Source: Chromatiales bacterium (GTDB taxonomy: Bacteria > Pseudomonadota > Gammaproteobacteria > JAGRGH01). From it: a stretch of 64,000 nt of DNA. A program made the position numbers and the translations under genes. The notes beneath the pieces were generated by a model that saw only the letters and a program-made list of their open reading frames with translations, was not told where the DNA came from and made no database searches. Below, in pieces: positions 9,042 through 19,271 of this stretch. How positions within the stretch are numbered: position 1 is the stretch's first letter; each line of letters begins with the position of its first letter. The stretch lies in NCBI GenBank assembly GCA_020445605.1, contig JAGRGH010000063.1:62001-126000 (forward strand), read 5' to 3'.

Positions 9042-9665
9042 TTACTCCGCCACCCTGGAGGCGTTGTTCGGGGAAGATTTTACCGGGGGTTGCGTCGGCG
9101 CTGCGGTGGGCTTTGCGCCTGGGCTCGCCTGCGGCGGCGGAGCGCCGGCAGCGGCAGCGGCAGCGGCGACCGGTGCCAGCCGCGCGGCGAGATCGGCCGG
9201 CAGCTGTTCCAGCAGCCAGCCCGCAAGCCGCTCGGATTCGGCGATCAGGCGCGACTGACGCCACCAGTCCTGCTCCGGCAGCACGGTGATGCGGCCGAGC
9301 ACCACGAGCACCGCAATCAGCAGCGCACCCCGCGCCATGCCGAAGATCGCGCCCAGCAGACGATCGGTGCCGGACAGTCCGGTGCGACTCACGGCCAGTG
9401 CGACGATGTAGTTGATCAGCGCACCGACCAGCAGCGTGAAGATCAGAATCGAGAAAAACGCGCCGGCCAGCCGCAGCGTGTCGTGGGCGATGTAGGCTTC
9501 TAGATGAGTCGCCAGCGGCTCGTAGAAGACGAGCGCGACCCAGATCGCGGCGACCCAGGTCGCGAGCGAGATGGCCTCGCGCACAAATCCGCGAATGATG
9601 CTGATCGTCACCGACAGCAACACAATCGCGACAATGACGTAGTCGGGCCAGATCAGTTTGGCCAT
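9042..9665 (-). CDS. cvpA: CvpA family membrane protein
   Basis: A 207-residue CvpA family inner-membrane protein with four predicted helices (roughly 9-27, 31-50, 66-90 and 105-125). CvpA was named for colicin V production and has later been tied to envelope stress and purine operon context; its molecular role is unsettled. The C-terminus carries a low-complexity tail rich in alanine and proline ([14 protein letters not shown]), unusually long for the family. It sits directly upstream of purF, as in most gammaproteobacteria. Confidence 0.9.
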   Translation of the reverse strand: MAKLIWPDYVIVAIVLLSVTISIIRGFVREAISLATWVAAIWVALVFYEPLATHLEAYIAHDTLRLAGAFFSILIFTLLVGALINYIVALAVSRTGLSGTDRLLGAIFGMARGALLIAVLVVLGRITVLPEQDWWRQSRLIAESERLAGWLLEQLPADLAARLAPVAAAAAAAGAPPPQASPGAKPTAAPTQPPVKSSPNNASRVAE

Positions 9666-9744
9666 CGTCCCGCCGGCCTGTTGCCGTGCGCACCGCTGCG
9701 TGAGGCGCGGATTTTAGCAGACCGCACCGCGCTGGCGTTCACGC

Positions 9745-10362
9745 TCACGGGTAGCGCAGCACCTGCCCCTTGAGGCGCAGCTTGGCGCGGATCGCCTTCT
9801 GCAGCTTTTCCGCGGCCTCACGCTCCAGTTCCGGACCGACGCGCACGCGATAAAACGTCTGCGAACCGACGAACGCGGGTTCCAGCAGGGTGACGAAGCC
9901 CGCATCGGTCAGACGTTTCTTCAGGGCTTCGGCGCGCGCACGTTCGCTGAAACTGCCGACCTGCACGGCCCAGGCCGACAACGCGCCAGCCGCCGGTTTG
10001 GGCGCCGCGGGTACGGGCTTCGGCGTTTCCGCCACCGGTGCGGGGGCCTCCGTCAGTGCGGGCTTCTCCGCGGGCGGCATGGACTGCGCGACCTCCGCGC
10101 GCGAGACCTCGGCCGTCGCCGGGTCGACCGGAAGCACCGCGTCGACTGCGATCGCCGCCGGCGCATCGATTCGATCGGTCGCCAGCGGCAGGATCGACGA
10201 CTGGAATCCGTCTTCGAGCGGCGGCGGCATCGGAGGCAGCGGCTGGGCGACGCGGGTCACCGGGGTCGGCGCGCGCTCGTCGATCAACATCGGCAGAAAG
10301 ATGACCAGCAGTGCGCCGAGCACCAGGATGCCAACCAGACGTTGTTTGACTCGGATATCCAT
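9745..10362 (-). CDS. dedD: SPOR domain protein DedD
   Basis: A 205-residue bitopic protein. A short cytoplasmic N-terminus is followed by one membrane helix (LVGILVLGALLVIFLPML, about 9-26), then a proline/alanine linker, then a C-terminal SPOR domain at about 128-203 (WAVQVGSFSERARAEALKKR, then TFYRVRVGPELEREAA). SPOR domains bind denuded septal peptidoglycan, and DedD helps constriction at the division site. Its place between folC and cvpA is conserved across gammaproteobacteria. It lies 11 bases downstream of folC. Confidence 0.9.
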   Translation of the reverse strand: MDIRVKQRLVGILVLGALLVIFLPMLIDERAPTPVTRVAQPLPPMPPPLEDGFQSSILPLATDRIDAPAAIAVDAVLPVDPATAEVSRAEVAQSMPPAEKPALTEAPAPVAETPKPVPAAPKPAAGALSAWAVQVGSFSERARAEALKKRLTDAGFVTLLEPAFVGSQTFYRVRVGPELEREAAEKLQKAIRAKLRLKGQVLRYP

Positions 10363-10373
10363 CGAATTCGGTG

Positions 10374-11699
10374 TTATTGCTCCGGCAACTGTGGGGCTGT
10401 GCCTGCAGCCAGGTATCCGCTCACGAGCCCGCCCGACGGATCGAGCAGTCCCGCGGCAACCAGAAACGAACCAAACGCCACGATCCGGTCGCCGGGCGCC
10501 GCACGTTCGCGCAGTTCGCGGGCGACGGTTACCGGCGCTTCGGCATGGGTGTGCATGCTAGCGCGAACGCCACCGCGCTTTAAGTCATCACGGATCGATT
10601 CGACCGGCGCGGCACGCGGACCCGGTAGAGCCACAATGTGCCATTCGTCGAAGACCTGCGCGAGTTCCGCGCCGATCCCGGCGATATCCTTGTCCGCGAG
10701 CGCCGCAAACAGCGCAATCTGGCGCCCGCTCACGGGTTGTTTCGCCAGCGTCTGCGCCAGTGTTGCCGCGGCCTGTGGATTGTGGCAGACGTCGACGATA
10801 AAGGTTCCGCGCCCCGGCAGGGACTGGAAACGTCCCGGCAGCGAGACCTCCAGCATGCCCTCGCGGGCGGCCTGCTGGGAAACCGGCAGACGCCCGGCGA
10901 GCTGTTCGATTGCAGCCAGGGCGACGGCGGCGTTGTCGATCTGCCGGGCGCCGACCAATGCCGGAGGCGGCAATCCCGAACGCACCCGCACCAGGCCGTG
11001 CCAGTCCCAGCCCGCCGCGCGCACGCGCGCATCGAATTCGTGACCGATGCGAAAGATGCGCGCATCCACGGCATGCAGCGCGTGCATGAGACCCGCGGGC
11101 GGGTCGCGATCGCCGACGATGACCGGTCGGTGAGCGCGCGCGATCCCGGCCTTCTCCGCGCCGATGTGATCCCGATCGGCGCCCAGCCACTCGGTGTGAT
11201 CGAGGCCGATGCTGGTAATGACCGCGACATCCGCGTCGACGATGTTCACCGCATCCAGACGTCCACCAAGGCCAACCTCAAGCAACACGACATCCGGCAC
11301 CCTCTGGTGGAAGATTTCCAGCGCCGCCAGCGTGGTGAACTCGAAGTAGCTCAGTGACACATCGCCGCGCGCGGCATCCACGCGCGCCAGTGCGGCAACG
11401 ATGGTTTCGTCACCCACCGGTTCGGCGTTTACGCGAATCCGCTCGTTGAAGCGGAGCAGGTGTGGCGAGGTGTACGCAGCGGTCGAATATCCGGCGCAGC
11501 GATAGGTCGACTCCAGAAGTGCCACGGTCGAACCCTTGCCGTTGGTGCCGGCAACGGTGATCACCGGCCAGGGCGCATGCGCACTGCGCCCCAGGCGCGC
11601 GTAGACCGCGGACACCCGATCCAGCCCGAGTTCGATCGGCTTTGGATGCGCCGTCTCGAGCCAGGCGAGCCAGTCGCCGAGGTTTTGAAATCGCGCCAT
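10374..11699 (-). CDS. folC: Bifunctional folylpolyglutamate/dihydrofolate synthase
   Basis: A 441-residue Mur-ligase-like enzyme that adds glutamate to dihydropteroate and to tetrahydrofolates. The ATP-binding loop is TVAGTNGKGSTVALLES, the Mur central motif contains TSIGLDHTEWLG, and the C-terminal domain has VDVCHNPQAA. The ATG at 11699 gives the family N-terminus (LGDWLAWLETAHPKPIELGL). It lies 41 bases downstream of accD and is probably co-transcribed with it. Confidence 0.96.
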   Translation of the reverse strand: MARFQNLGDWLAWLETAHPKPIELGLDRVSAVYARLGRSAHAPWPVITVAGTNGKGSTVALLESTYRCAGYSTAAYTSPHLLRFNERIRVNAEPVGDETIVAALARVDAARGDVSLSYFEFTTLAALEIFHQRVPDVVLLEVGLGGRLDAVNIVDADVAVITSIGLDHTEWLGADRDHIGAEKAGIARAHRPVIVGDRDPPAGLMHALHAVDARIFRIGHEFDARVRAAGWDWHGLVRVRSGLPPPALVGARQIDNAAVALAAIEQLAGRLPVSQQAAREGMLEVSLPGRFQSLPGRGTFIVDVCHNPQAAATLAQTLAKQPVSGRQIALFAALADKDIAGIGAELAQVFDEWHIVALPGPRAAPVESIRDDLKRGGVRASMHTHAEAPVTVARELRERAAPGDRIVAFGSFLVAAGLLDPSGGLVSGYLAAGTAPQLPEQ

Positions 11700-11740
11700 G
11701 GGCCGCCGATTGTGGACGACCGCAACGGAACCACGGTCCG

Positions 11741-12613
11741 TTACGGTACCGGCGGTGCCGCGCGGTGGGTCAGCTTCGCAAGCAGACGCGCGAGCGTGTC
11801 ACGCAACTCTCGGCGGTCGACGATCATGTCGATCGCGCCGTGTTCAAGCAGAAACTCGCTGCGCTGGAAACCCTCGGGTAACTTTTCACGCACGGTCTGT
11901 TCGATCACGCGCGGCCCGGCGAAGCCGATCAGCGCGCGCGGCTCGGCAATGATCACGTCACCAAGCATCGCAAAGCTCGCCGACACGCCGCCCATCGTCG
12001 GATCGGTCAGCACCGAAATATACGGCAGCCCGCGTTTCGCGAGCCGCTGTAGGGCCGCGCTGGTCTTGGCCATCTGCATCAGCGAGAACAGTGCCTCCTG
12101 CATGCGCGCTCCGCCACTGGCGGAGATGCAGACCAGTGGCAGTTCGCCCTGCAGACAGGTATCGACGGCTCGCACGAAACGTTCACCGACGACCGATCCC
12201 ATCGAGCCACCAATGAACCGATATTCGAACGCCGCCGCAACGAGCGGAATTTCGTGGATCGTCCCGGACATCACGACCAGTGCATCCTTTTCACCGGTGT
12301 CCTTCTGTGCAGTGGCCAGGCGGTCCTTGTATTTCTTGGAATCCTTGAACTTCAGCGGATCGGCTGGCTCGAGCTGGGCGCCGATTTCCTCACGATCGTT
12401 CGGGTCCAGCAGGATGTCCAGTCGACGGCGCGCGCCGATACGGTTGTGCTGCCCGCATTTCGGGCATACATCGCAGTTGCGTTCGAGGTCGGCGCGATAC
12501 AGCACGGCCGCGCAGGCATCGCACTTCGTCCACAATCCCTCGGGCACCTTGCGTCCTCCGTTCGTTCCCTCGGTGCGGATACGCGACGGGATCAATCGGT
12601 CGAACCAGTTCAT
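11741..12613 (-). CDS. accD: Acetyl-CoA carboxylase carboxyltransferase subunit beta
   Basis: A 290-residue beta subunit of the carboxyltransferase, which with AccA moves carboxylate from biotin to acetyl-CoA to give malonyl-CoA. The N-terminal zinc ribbon has cysteines at 31, 34, 50 and 53 ([10 protein letters not shown] and CPKCGQ). The crotonase-like core follows ([20 protein letters not shown], then [18 protein letters not shown]). It starts 2 bases after trpA. The zinc finger in E. coli also binds RNA for autoregulation; nothing here shows whether that holds. Confidence 0.97.
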   Translation of the reverse strand: MNWFDRLIPSRIRTEGTNGGRKVPEGLWTKCDACAAVLYRADLERNCDVCPKCGQHNRIGARRRLDILLDPNDREEIGAQLEPADPLKFKDSKKYKDRLATAQKDTGEKDALVVMSGTIHEIPLVAAAFEYRFIGGSMGSVVGERFVRAVDTCLQGELPLVCISASGGARMQEALFSLMQMAKTSAALQRLAKRGLPYISVLTDPTMGGVSASFAMLGDVIIAEPRALIGFAGPRVIEQTVREKLPEGFQRSEFLLEHGAIDMIVDRRELRDTLARLLAKLTHRAAPPVP

Positions 12614-12615
12614 GG

Positions 12616-13431
12616 TCAGGCGGCCGCGCGGTGGTCGATCGCCGCGCGCATCGACCCGAGCAGCGCGGTGAGGCGGGCCGCGAGTTCATCGAGCCGTCCG
12701 GCGTATTCACCGACGAGGCTTACCAGCGCGGAACCAACAATCACCGCATCGGCAATCTCGGCAACGCTCGCCGCGGATTCCGCATCGCGAATGCCGAAAC
12801 CGACACCCACCGGAAGGCTGGTATGGCGACGGATTTCGGCAATCCGTCTGGTCACCGCGGCCGTGTCCAGGTTCGCCGCGCCGGTCACGCCCTTGAGCGA
12901 GACGTAGTAGACGAAGCCGCGCGCGACGGCGGCGATGCGGTCCATGCGAGCGGCCGTCGTTGTCGGCGATATCAGAAAAATCGGATTCAGGCCCGCCTCG
13001 GTGAGTGCCGGCAGCAGATCGTCACCCTCCTCCGGCGGCAGATCGACGATCAGCACCCCGTCGACACCGGACGCGACTGCACGCTCGGAGAACACGCGCG
13101 CGCCCATTGCCTCGATCGGGTTCAGGTAGCCCATGAGGACGACGGGTGTCTCGCTGTCCGAACGGCGAAACTCGGCCACCATGCCGAGCACGTCGACCAG
13201 CCGAGTGCCGTGCGCGAGCGCGCGCTCGCTGGCGCGCTGGATCACCGGACCGTCGGCCATCGGGTCCGAGAACGGCACGCCGAGCTCGATCAGGTCCGCG
13301 CCGGCGGCGACCAGTTCACGCATCAGTCGGACCGTCTGGTCGGGATGCGGGTCGCCGGCGGTCAGATACGGAATCAGTGCCTTGCGACCGGCCTCGCGCA
13401 GCCGCTGGAAACGCCTTTCGATGCGGTTCAC
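12616..13431 (-). CDS. trpA: Tryptophan synthase alpha chain
   Basis: A 271-residue TIM barrel that cleaves indole-3-glycerol phosphate and passes indole to TrpB. Visible motifs are [10 protein letters not shown] (catalytic region start), [19 protein letters not shown] with the catalytic glutamate and aspartate, and the phosphate-binding [10 protein letters not shown]. Translation starts at a GTG (13431) whose bases overlap the trpB stop codon by four, the usual TrpBA coupling that helps equal synthesis of the complex subunits. Confidence 0.97.
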   Translation of the reverse strand: MNRIERRFQRLREAGRKALIPYLTAGDPHPDQTVRLMRELVAAGADLIELGVPFSDPMADGPVIQRASERALAHGTRLVDVLGMVAEFRRSDSETPVVLMGYLNPIEAMGARVFSERAVASGVDGVLIVDLPPEEGDDLLPALTEAGLNPIFLISPTTTAARMDRIAAVARGFVYYVSLKGVTGAANLDTAAVTRRIAEIRRHTSLPVGVGFGIRDAESAASVAEIADAVIVGSALVSLVGEYAGRLDELAARLTALLGSMRAAIDHRAAA

Positions 13432-14639
13432 AGCCGGATGCCCTCGATGCGCGCAACGGTGTTGATGTCCTTGTCGCCGCGTCCCGACAGGTTGACGAGC
13501 ACGTTCTGGTCGGCGCGCATGGTTGCCGCAAGCTTCAGGGCATAGGCAACCGCGTGACTGGATTCCAGCGCCGGGATGATGCCCTCGGTTCGTGTGAGCG
13601 TGTGAAACGCCGCAAGCGCTTCGCGATCGTCGATCGCGACATAGTTCGCACGCCCCGAATCCTTGAGCCAGGCGTGTTCGGGACCCACGCCCGGATAGTC
13701 CAGACCGGCCGAGACCGAATGCGTCTCGATGATCTGGCCGTCGTCGTCCTCCATCAGATAGGTGCGGTTGCCGTGCAGCACGCCAGGGCGACCGGCGTTC
13801 AGCGGTGCCGCGTGCCGGCCACTGGCGATGCCGTCGCCGCCGGCCTCGACGCCGTACATCGGTACGTCATCGGCAAGGAATGGATGGAACAGGCCGATGG
13901 CATTCGAACCGCCGCCGACGCAGGCCACCAGGGCGTCGGGCAGTCGGCCGCTCGCCTCAAGCATCTGCGCGCGTGCCTCGCGGCCGAGTACGGCCTGGAA
14001 GTCACGCACCATGGCTGGATACGGGTGCGGGCCGGCAACCGTGCCGATGATATAGAAGGTGTTGTCGACGTTCGTGACCCAGTCGCGCATGGCCTCGTTC
14101 AGCGCGTCCTTCAGCGTCTTGGAGCCGGACTCCACGGCGACGACCTCGGCGCCGAGCAGACGCATGCGGTAGACGTTCGGCGCCTGGCGCTCGACATCGA
14201 CCGAGCCCATGTAGACCACGCACTCCAGTCCGAGGCGAGCGGCGACCGTGGCCGTGGCCACGCCATGCTGGCCGGCGCCGGTCTCGGCAATGATGCGGGT
14301 CTTGCCCATGCGCCGGGCAATCAACGCCTGCCCGACGGTGTTGTTCACCTTGTGCGCGCCGGTGTGGTTGAGATCCTCGCGTTTCAGCCAGATCTGCGCA
14401 CCGCCGTTCTGCCGGCTCAGGCGCGCCGCGTGATACAGCGGCGACGGACGGCCGACGTAGTCACGCAGGTCCGCGTCGAGTTCAGCGAGGAATTCGGGGT
14501 CTGCCAGATAGCGCTTCCACGCGGCCTCGAGTTCCTCGAGCGGCGCAATCAGGGTCTCCGCCACGAAACGGCCGCCATAGACGCCGAAGTGGCCGCGTGC
14601 ATCGGGCAATCGGGTATTGCTTGTCGCCTCAGTCGTCAT
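13428..14639 (-). CDS. trpB: Tryptophan synthase beta chain
   Basis: A 403-residue PLP enzyme that joins indole and serine. The PLP lysine is Lys97 in [16 protein letters not shown], the phosphate-binding glycine loop is [10 protein letters not shown], and [16 protein letters not shown] gives the standard N-terminus. The ATG at 14639 is used because it starts the family sequence ([20 protein letters not shown]). The gene overlaps the end of trpF by 11 bases and the start of trpA by 4, so trpF, trpB and trpA form one tightly coupled unit. Confidence 0.97.
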   Translation of the reverse strand: MTTEATSNTRLPDARGHFGVYGGRFVAETLIAPLEELEAAWKRYLADPEFLAELDADLRDYVGRPSPLYHAARLSRQNGGAQIWLKREDLNHTGAHKVNNTVGQALIARRMGKTRIIAETGAGQHGVATATVAARLGLECVVYMGSVDVERQAPNVYRMRLLGAEVVAVESGSKTLKDALNEAMRDWVTNVDNTFYIIGTVAGPHPYPAMVRDFQAVLGREARAQMLEASGRLPDALVACVGGGSNAIGLFHPFLADDVPMYGVEAGGDGIASGRHAAPLNAGRPGVLHGNRTYLMEDDDGQIIETHSVSAGLDYPGVGPEHAWLKDSGRANYVAIDDREALAAFHTLTRTEGIIPALESSHAVAYALKLAATMRADQNVLVNLSGRGDKDINTVARIEGIRL

Positions 14640-15279
14640 CTGCATCTCGCACGCCGGCGATGAACCGGCGGATCTTCTCTGCGTCTTTGATGCCGGGCGC
14701 GCTTTCGACGCCGCCGCTGACATCCACGGCCCATGGTCGCACGATCCGGATCGCGTCGGCGACGTTTTCCGGCGTCAACCCGCCAGCCAGCACCACGGGC
14801 GGGCCCGGGTCCAGCCGCGCACGCGACCAGTCGAACACGCTGCCAGTGCCCCCCGGGACGCCCGGAACGTAGGCATCCAGCAGCAGCGCCGCGGCATCGT
14901 GATAGGCCCGAGCCGCCGCCGCCAGATCGACTCCGGGCCGCATCCGAATGGCCTTCAGATAGCGACGTCCGTACGGGCGACAGGCCTCCGCCGATTCGTC
15001 GCCGTGAAACTGCAACAGTTCCACCCCTGTTGCGTCCAGCAGGCTTCGGATTCGCCGCTCCTCGGCGTCGACCACCAGCCCCACGACCGTCACGAACGCC
15101 GGGACCGCGCGCGCGATTCGGGCGGCGGTGTCCGCATCCACGTTGCGCGGACTTGATGGATGGAATACCAGCCCGATGGCATCCGCGCCAGCCTCGACCG
15201 CCGCCTCGGCGTCGACGGGCCGCGTAATGCCGCAGATCTTAACGCGGGTGCGACGGCGCGCAGCCGCGACAACGCTCAT
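14629..15279 (-). CDS. trpF: Phosphoribosylanthranilate isomerase
   Basis: A 216-residue TIM barrel that isomerises phosphoribosylanthranilate in tryptophan synthesis. Catalytic cysteine and aspartate motifs are [11 protein letters not shown] and [15 protein letters not shown], and [10 protein letters not shown] and LQFHGDES lie between them. The ATG at 15279 overlaps the truA stop (ATGA), and a much longer upstream extension lies in the truA reading region and is rejected. The truA-trpF-accD order is typical of Pseudomonas-like gammaproteobacteria; here trpBA is placed between trpF and accD. Confidence 0.96.
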   Translation of the reverse strand: MSVVAAARRRTRVKICGITRPVDAEAAVEAGADAIGLVFHPSSPRNVDADTAARIARAVPAFVTVVGLVVDAEERRIRSLLDATGVELLQFHGDESAEACRPYGRRYLKAIRMRPGVDLAAAARAYHDAAALLLDAYVPGVPGGTGSVFDWSRARLDPGPPVVLAGGLTPENVADAIRIVRPWAVDVSGGVESAPGIKDAEKIRRFIAGVRDADDD

Positions 15280-16055
15280 GTTTCGCCCCCGGTTGCGAAA
15301 TCGGGCAGGCCGAACCGTTGCGGATAACGCACCGCTACGAGGTAAAGCCCTTGCGGCGGTGCCGTCACACCGCCGAGCGCGCGCCGGCGGGTCGCCAGCA
15401 CCTCGCCAGCCCAGCTTGCGGGGCGCTCGCCACTGCCGATCGCCATCAGAACACCGACAATGTTTCGAACCATGTGGTGGAGAAACGCATTCGCGGTCAC
15501 TTCGATCCACACCTCATCGCCGGCGCGGGTCACCGCAATGGACTCGATTTCGCGGACCGGGTGACGAGCCTGGCAGGCCTGCGCCCGATACGCACTGAAA
15601 TCGTGCTCGCCGACCAGCGCCTGCGCCGCAGCATGCATTCGAGCCGCATCCAGTGGCCTGCGAAACCAGCTGAGCCGCGTTGCGTGCAGCGCCGGTCGCA
15701 CAGCCCGGTTCAGGATACCGTAACGATACGTGCGAGCGCGTGCCGAAAACCGCGCGTTGAAAGACTCGTCGGTTTCTCGCACCCAGACGACGGCAATGTC
15801 CGCCGGCAGATTGGAATTGATGCCGAGCAGCCAGTTGCGCGGATCGCGCAGCGCTTCCGAATCAAAGTGCGCGACCTGCCCCAGCGCGTGGACGCCGGCG
15901 TCGGTTCGACCGGCCCCCGTGATCAGCACGGCGTGCGCGGCGACCTGACCGACGGCGGTCTCGACCGCGGCCTGGATCGATGGTCCGTTCGCCTGCATTT
16001 GCCAACCGCAATAGCGGCTGCCGTCGTACTCGATGCCGATCGCGATTCGCGTCAC
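15276..16055 (-). CDS. truA: tRNA pseudouridine(38-40) synthase
   Basis: A 259-residue enzyme that converts uridines 38-40 of the tRNA anticodon arm to pseudouridine. The N-terminus RIAIGIEYDGSRYCGWQMQ is standard, the catalytic aspartate lies in AGRTDAGVHALGQV, and the C-terminal half has FLHHMVRNIVGVLMAIG. Length is near the E. coli enzyme (270). It overlaps trpF by 4 bases. A GC-rich hairpin upstream at 16171-16192 may separate it from fimV. Confidence 0.97.
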   Translation of the reverse strand: MTRIAIGIEYDGSRYCGWQMQANGPSIQAAVETAVGQVAAHAVLITGAGRTDAGVHALGQVAHFDSEALRDPRNWLLGINSNLPADIAVVWVRETDESFNARFSARARTYRYGILNRAVRPALHATRLSWFRRPLDAARMHAAAQALVGEHDFSAYRAQACQARHPVREIESIAVTRAGDEVWIEVTANAFLHHMVRNIVGVLMAIGSGERPASWAGEVLATRRRALGGVTAPPQGLYLVAVRYPQRFGLPDFATGGET

Positions 16056-16170
16056 GGTTGGCGCATTCTTCAGAGGTTCAGGCGCATTCGGCTTGCAGCG
16101 TCTTCAGTGCGCTGGTGGCCGGACGTCATGGATGGACCTGGACGAACAATCATGCCCGGTGAAAACGGCC

Positions 16171-16192
16171 GCGGCCGCCCAGCGGCGGCCGC
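16171..16192 (-). terminator. GC-rich hairpin between fimV and truA
   Basis: A 9-bp perfect stem (GCGGCCGCC and GGCGGCCGC) around a CAGC loop lies 49 bases past the fimV stop. On the minus strand a TTTT follows after GGCCG. It could be a weak rho-independent terminator for fimV; the T-run is short and not adjacent to the stem. Confidence 0.4.
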
Positions 16193-16240
16193 GATTCGAT
16201 CGATCGGAGTGCGGAGCCAGCAGCGGCCCCGCCCTGCCCG

Positions 16241-19162
16241 TCACAGCTGGTCGAGCAGCCCCTGCGCCTCGTCACGCTGGCGGCCGGAGCCCTCGTCCAC
16301 AACCTCCAGCAGAATGCTCTTCGCACCCTCGGCGTCACCCATCTCCATGTAGGCACGCGCAAGATCGAGCTTGGTGGAAACCTCGTCGTCGTCTGGTACG
16401 GCGTCGTCGCCGTGGCCGGTCATGCCCGATCCCATATCGAATCCGAGCGCCGACGACGGCATCTCGTCATCCGTGAACTTGGATCCCGGTGCGGAATCGT
16501 GTCTGAGCCCGGATGCCGGCTCGACTTCGCCGAGCTCGTCAAGGTCCAGATCGAGGTCGGGTAGCTGTTCTGCAAGCATGTCGTCGTCCTCCCGGTCTGC
16601 GGAGTCCATCTCCGGGGAAATTTCGGAATCGTCGATATCGTCGAGTTCGGCCATCAACGAGTCGAACTCGTCACTTCCGCGCGAACCCGGCCCTTCGGTA
16701 CCGGTGTCGTCGTCGAGGTCCAGATTCAGGTCATCGAACACGCTGCTCGAACCCGGGCGTGACGTGCTCGGACGGTCCTCGACATCGCTGATCTCCGAAT
16801 CGAACGTCGACGCGTCCGATCGGCCCGAGAACGCCGCCGAGGAAAGATCCATGTCGAGGTCCAGTTCGGACTCGGCATTGAGATCAAGCTCCGACAGTCC
16901 CTCGAGTTCGTCCGGCAAATGACTGCTGGACTCCTCGGACAGCAGATCGGAATCCGAGGTCAGACTGTCGATATCGGGCTCGCGCCGATAGTTGGAGACC
17001 GGCGCGGAATCGAACGCGTCGAGATCATCATCGCCGGCCTCGCCGAAACCGGACGCGCCGTCCACATCGTCGGCCACGGCCGATGCCCCGAACGCCGCCG
17101 CGCCACCTGCGGCCGCGGCATACATCGCGTTCTTCGGATTGAGCTCATAGCCCCAGGCGAGCACCTTGTTCCAGACGCTGGTGTCGCGGTCCAGCCCCTT
17201 GCCCTTGAGTTCCTCGGCGAGGGCATCAAACGCACCGTGGTCTTTGGTCGCGAAGTGAATCTCGAGCAGTTTGAGTTTGAGGTCGGTGCGCTGGGGGTGG
17301 GCCTCGATGGCCTCGCTCACCAGCTCTTCCGCCTGCTGGTAGCGCCCGTAGGCCAGATAGACGTCGGCCTCGGCGAGCGGATCGACCTCGCCGGTGTCGT
17401 CCTGGATCGCGTCGATATCGCTTGGCGAGAAATCGCTCAGGAAAGAGGTGTCCTCGCTTGGCGCGGACGCCGGCCCGAGGTCCGGGGCACGACCGGCGGC
17501 GCCGGCAGCGGCCGCAGCGGCGGCCGGTGCGACGGCAAAGTCGCTGCGACCCATCTGGCGACGGCGCCAGGCGACGTACAGCAGTGCCACCAGAATCAGA
17601 ATGAACGCACCAACCAGGCCGACCACCAGCGGGTTGGCCATGGCCCGGTCCATGAACCCAAGCTTGGGTTCAGCCGGCTTCTTCACCGAAACGATCTCGG
17701 GCGGCGGCGCCTCGACGATCTTGGTCGGGGCCGGCGGCTCGACGACCGGCGGAGCAACGACCGGTTCCGCAGACGGGCTCTCGGCGACGGGTTCGGGCAT
17801 GACCGGCTCGACCGGGGCGACGGTCTCGCTGGCCGGCCCGGTCGGCGCCTCGGGGATCGCCGCAGGCTCGGCGAGCGCCATCTCCGGCATTGCGGGCTGC
17901 GCGTCGTCCGCCACCGTGGTATCGACCATGCCGGCGGAATCGATCTTTGCCGCGGCAGCGGCTGCGGCCTCGCGGGCCGCGGCCTCGGCGTCCTGCGCTT
18001 GCGCAAGTCGCTGCTGCAAGAGCGCGAGCTGCTCTTCCTTGAAGGTCAACAGGCGCGTCATCGCATCGATGCGCTCCTCCAAGTCCGAGACACGCGAACC
18101 AAGTTCGGCGTTCTCCTGCGCCGCGGAGGCATTGCGTTCCTCGGCCAGGACCAGCTTCTCACGGACCTGACTGAGTTCCTCTTGCAGACCTTCAGCGGCA
18201 TTGTCTTGTGCGGCGGGGCCCGGCTCGGCCGCGCCGGGTTTGGCGCTGGCGAGCTTGAGCGAGGGCGCAGTCGACTCTGGTGCCGTGACCACCGTGGACG
18301 GCATTTCCTTGGCGCCTGCCTCGGGCACCACCGGTGCACCGGGCACGCTGTCGACCGCAGCCACTTCACGCGTCGACCGCCATTCGGCGACCTGGCGGGC
18401 AAACTCGCGCTGGGCAGCACCGGGTTCAACGTAGTCCGACTCCGTCGGCGCGTTCAGAATCCGGCCGGTCTTCAGAAGATTCGCGTTGCCGCCAATGAAC
18501 GCCCCGGGGTTCGCGCGCACGATGGCCATCATCGTCTGCGCGTGACTGTAATCAGATCGACGCATCTGCTCGGCAATGACCCACAGCGTGTCATTGCGTT
18601 TGGTCGGTCCGTAGGCATCGACGCCCATCGCGGCACCGTCCGGGCTGGACGACGCGGCTGGCGCGGGGACGCTCGCAGACGGCGCGGCGGCGGTCGCGCC
18701 AGCGGTCGGCCGGGCGGGCACCGGCTCGGCCTTCGGCGGCGTTACGATCGGGGTCTGGGCGCGTGCGACGACGGTCGGCGGATCCAGGAAAACCGCGTAT
18801 TCGCGCAGCAGGCGGCCCTTGAGCCAGTCCGCCTCGAGGATGAAATCCACGACCGGCTCGCGAACCGGCTCCCGGGTCGTGACATGGATGTAGTAAGTGC
18901 CATCCGCGCGCTGGGCCGGCTCGAAGCGCAGGCTGGTGAGCAGGAACGCGCGCGGCACGCCGGCACGCTCGAAGGCCTCGTCGGAGGCCAAGTTCACGCG
19001 CAGGTTCTGGAAGTCGACCGGTTCGACCGACACGAGGTCGATCTCGGCGTCGAGCGGCTGGTTGAGCGCGGAATTGGTGTGTACGTCCCCAAGCCCCAGC
19101 GCGAACAGCGCCACGGGGGACAGACTCAGGACCCCGGCAATTACCGCAACTGTTTTACGCAC
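16241..19162 (-). CDS. fimV: FimV-like polar hub protein
   Basis: A 973-residue FimV/HubP family protein that organises cell-pole functions and type IV pilus assembly. In order: signal peptide (MRKTVAVIAGVLSLSPVALF), the FimV N-terminal domain (LGDVHTNSALNQPLDAEI), a LysM peptidoglycan-binding domain near 190-240 (DTLWVIAEQMR), a coiled coil near 330-400, a proline-rich stretch, a membrane helix (PLVVGLVGAFILILVALLYV), acidic cytoplasmic repeats with TPR-like segments, and the conserved FimV C-terminal motif (TKLDLARAYMEMGDAEGAKS). The GTG at 19162 has AGGAG eight bases upstream; a TTG two codons earlier is too close to it. Confidence 0.92.
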   Translation of the reverse strand: MRKTVAVIAGVLSLSPVALFALGLGDVHTNSALNQPLDAEIDLVSVEPVDFQNLRVNLASDEAFERAGVPRAFLLTSLRFEPAQRADGTYYIHVTTREPVREPVVDFILEADWLKGRLLREYAVFLDPPTVVARAQTPIVTPPKAEPVPARPTAGATAAAPSASVPAPAASSSPDGAAMGVDAYGPTKRNDTLWVIAEQMRRSDYSHAQTMMAIVRANPGAFIGGNANLLKTGRILNAPTESDYVEPGAAQREFARQVAEWRSTREVAAVDSVPGAPVVPEAGAKEMPSTVVTAPESTAPSLKLASAKPGAAEPGPAAQDNAAEGLQEELSQVREKLVLAEERNASAAQENAELGSRVSDLEERIDAMTRLLTFKEEQLALLQQRLAQAQDAEAAAREAAAAAAAKIDSAGMVDTTVADDAQPAMPEMALAEPAAIPEAPTGPASETVAPVEPVMPEPVAESPSAEPVVAPPVVEPPAPTKIVEAPPPEIVSVKKPAEPKLGFMDRAMANPLVVGLVGAFILILVALLYVAWRRRQMGRSDFAVAPAAAAAAAGAAGRAPDLGPASAPSEDTSFLSDFSPSDIDAIQDDTGEVDPLAEADVYLAYGRYQQAEELVSEAIEAHPQRTDLKLKLLEIHFATKDHGAFDALAEELKGKGLDRDTSVWNKVLAWGYELNPKNAMYAAAAGGAAAFGASAVADDVDGASGFGEAGDDDLDAFDSAPVSNYRREPDIDSLTSDSDLLSEESSSHLPDELEGLSELDLNAESELDLDMDLSSAAFSGRSDASTFDSEISDVEDRPSTSRPGSSSVFDDLNLDLDDDTGTEGPGSRGSDEFDSLMAELDDIDDSEISPEMDSADREDDDMLAEQLPDLDLDLDELGEVEPASGLRHDSAPGSKFTDDEMPSSALGFDMGSGMTGHGDDAVPDDDEVSTKLDLARAYMEMGDAEGAKSILLEVVDEGSGRQRDEAQGLLDQL

Positions 19163-19271
19163 GAGCAATTCTCCTCTCGAGGCGTCGTTGTGCGCCCTCC
19201 CGCCCGGTCGAGCCGCGTGCGCGCGCCGGCCGACTGTAGAATACGCTTTATAATTTTCGCGTAACTATAGC

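Noticed and set aside
7610-9289. 559-codon open frame opposite purF and cvpA
   Set aside because: Antisense shadow; crosses two well-supported genes on the other strand.
16919-19264. 781-codon open frame on the plus strand opposite fimV
   Set aside because: It mirrors fimV in the antisense frame; high GC removes stop codons. It has no ribosome site, no family motifs and arginine/glycine-rich composition, while fimV has clear domains.
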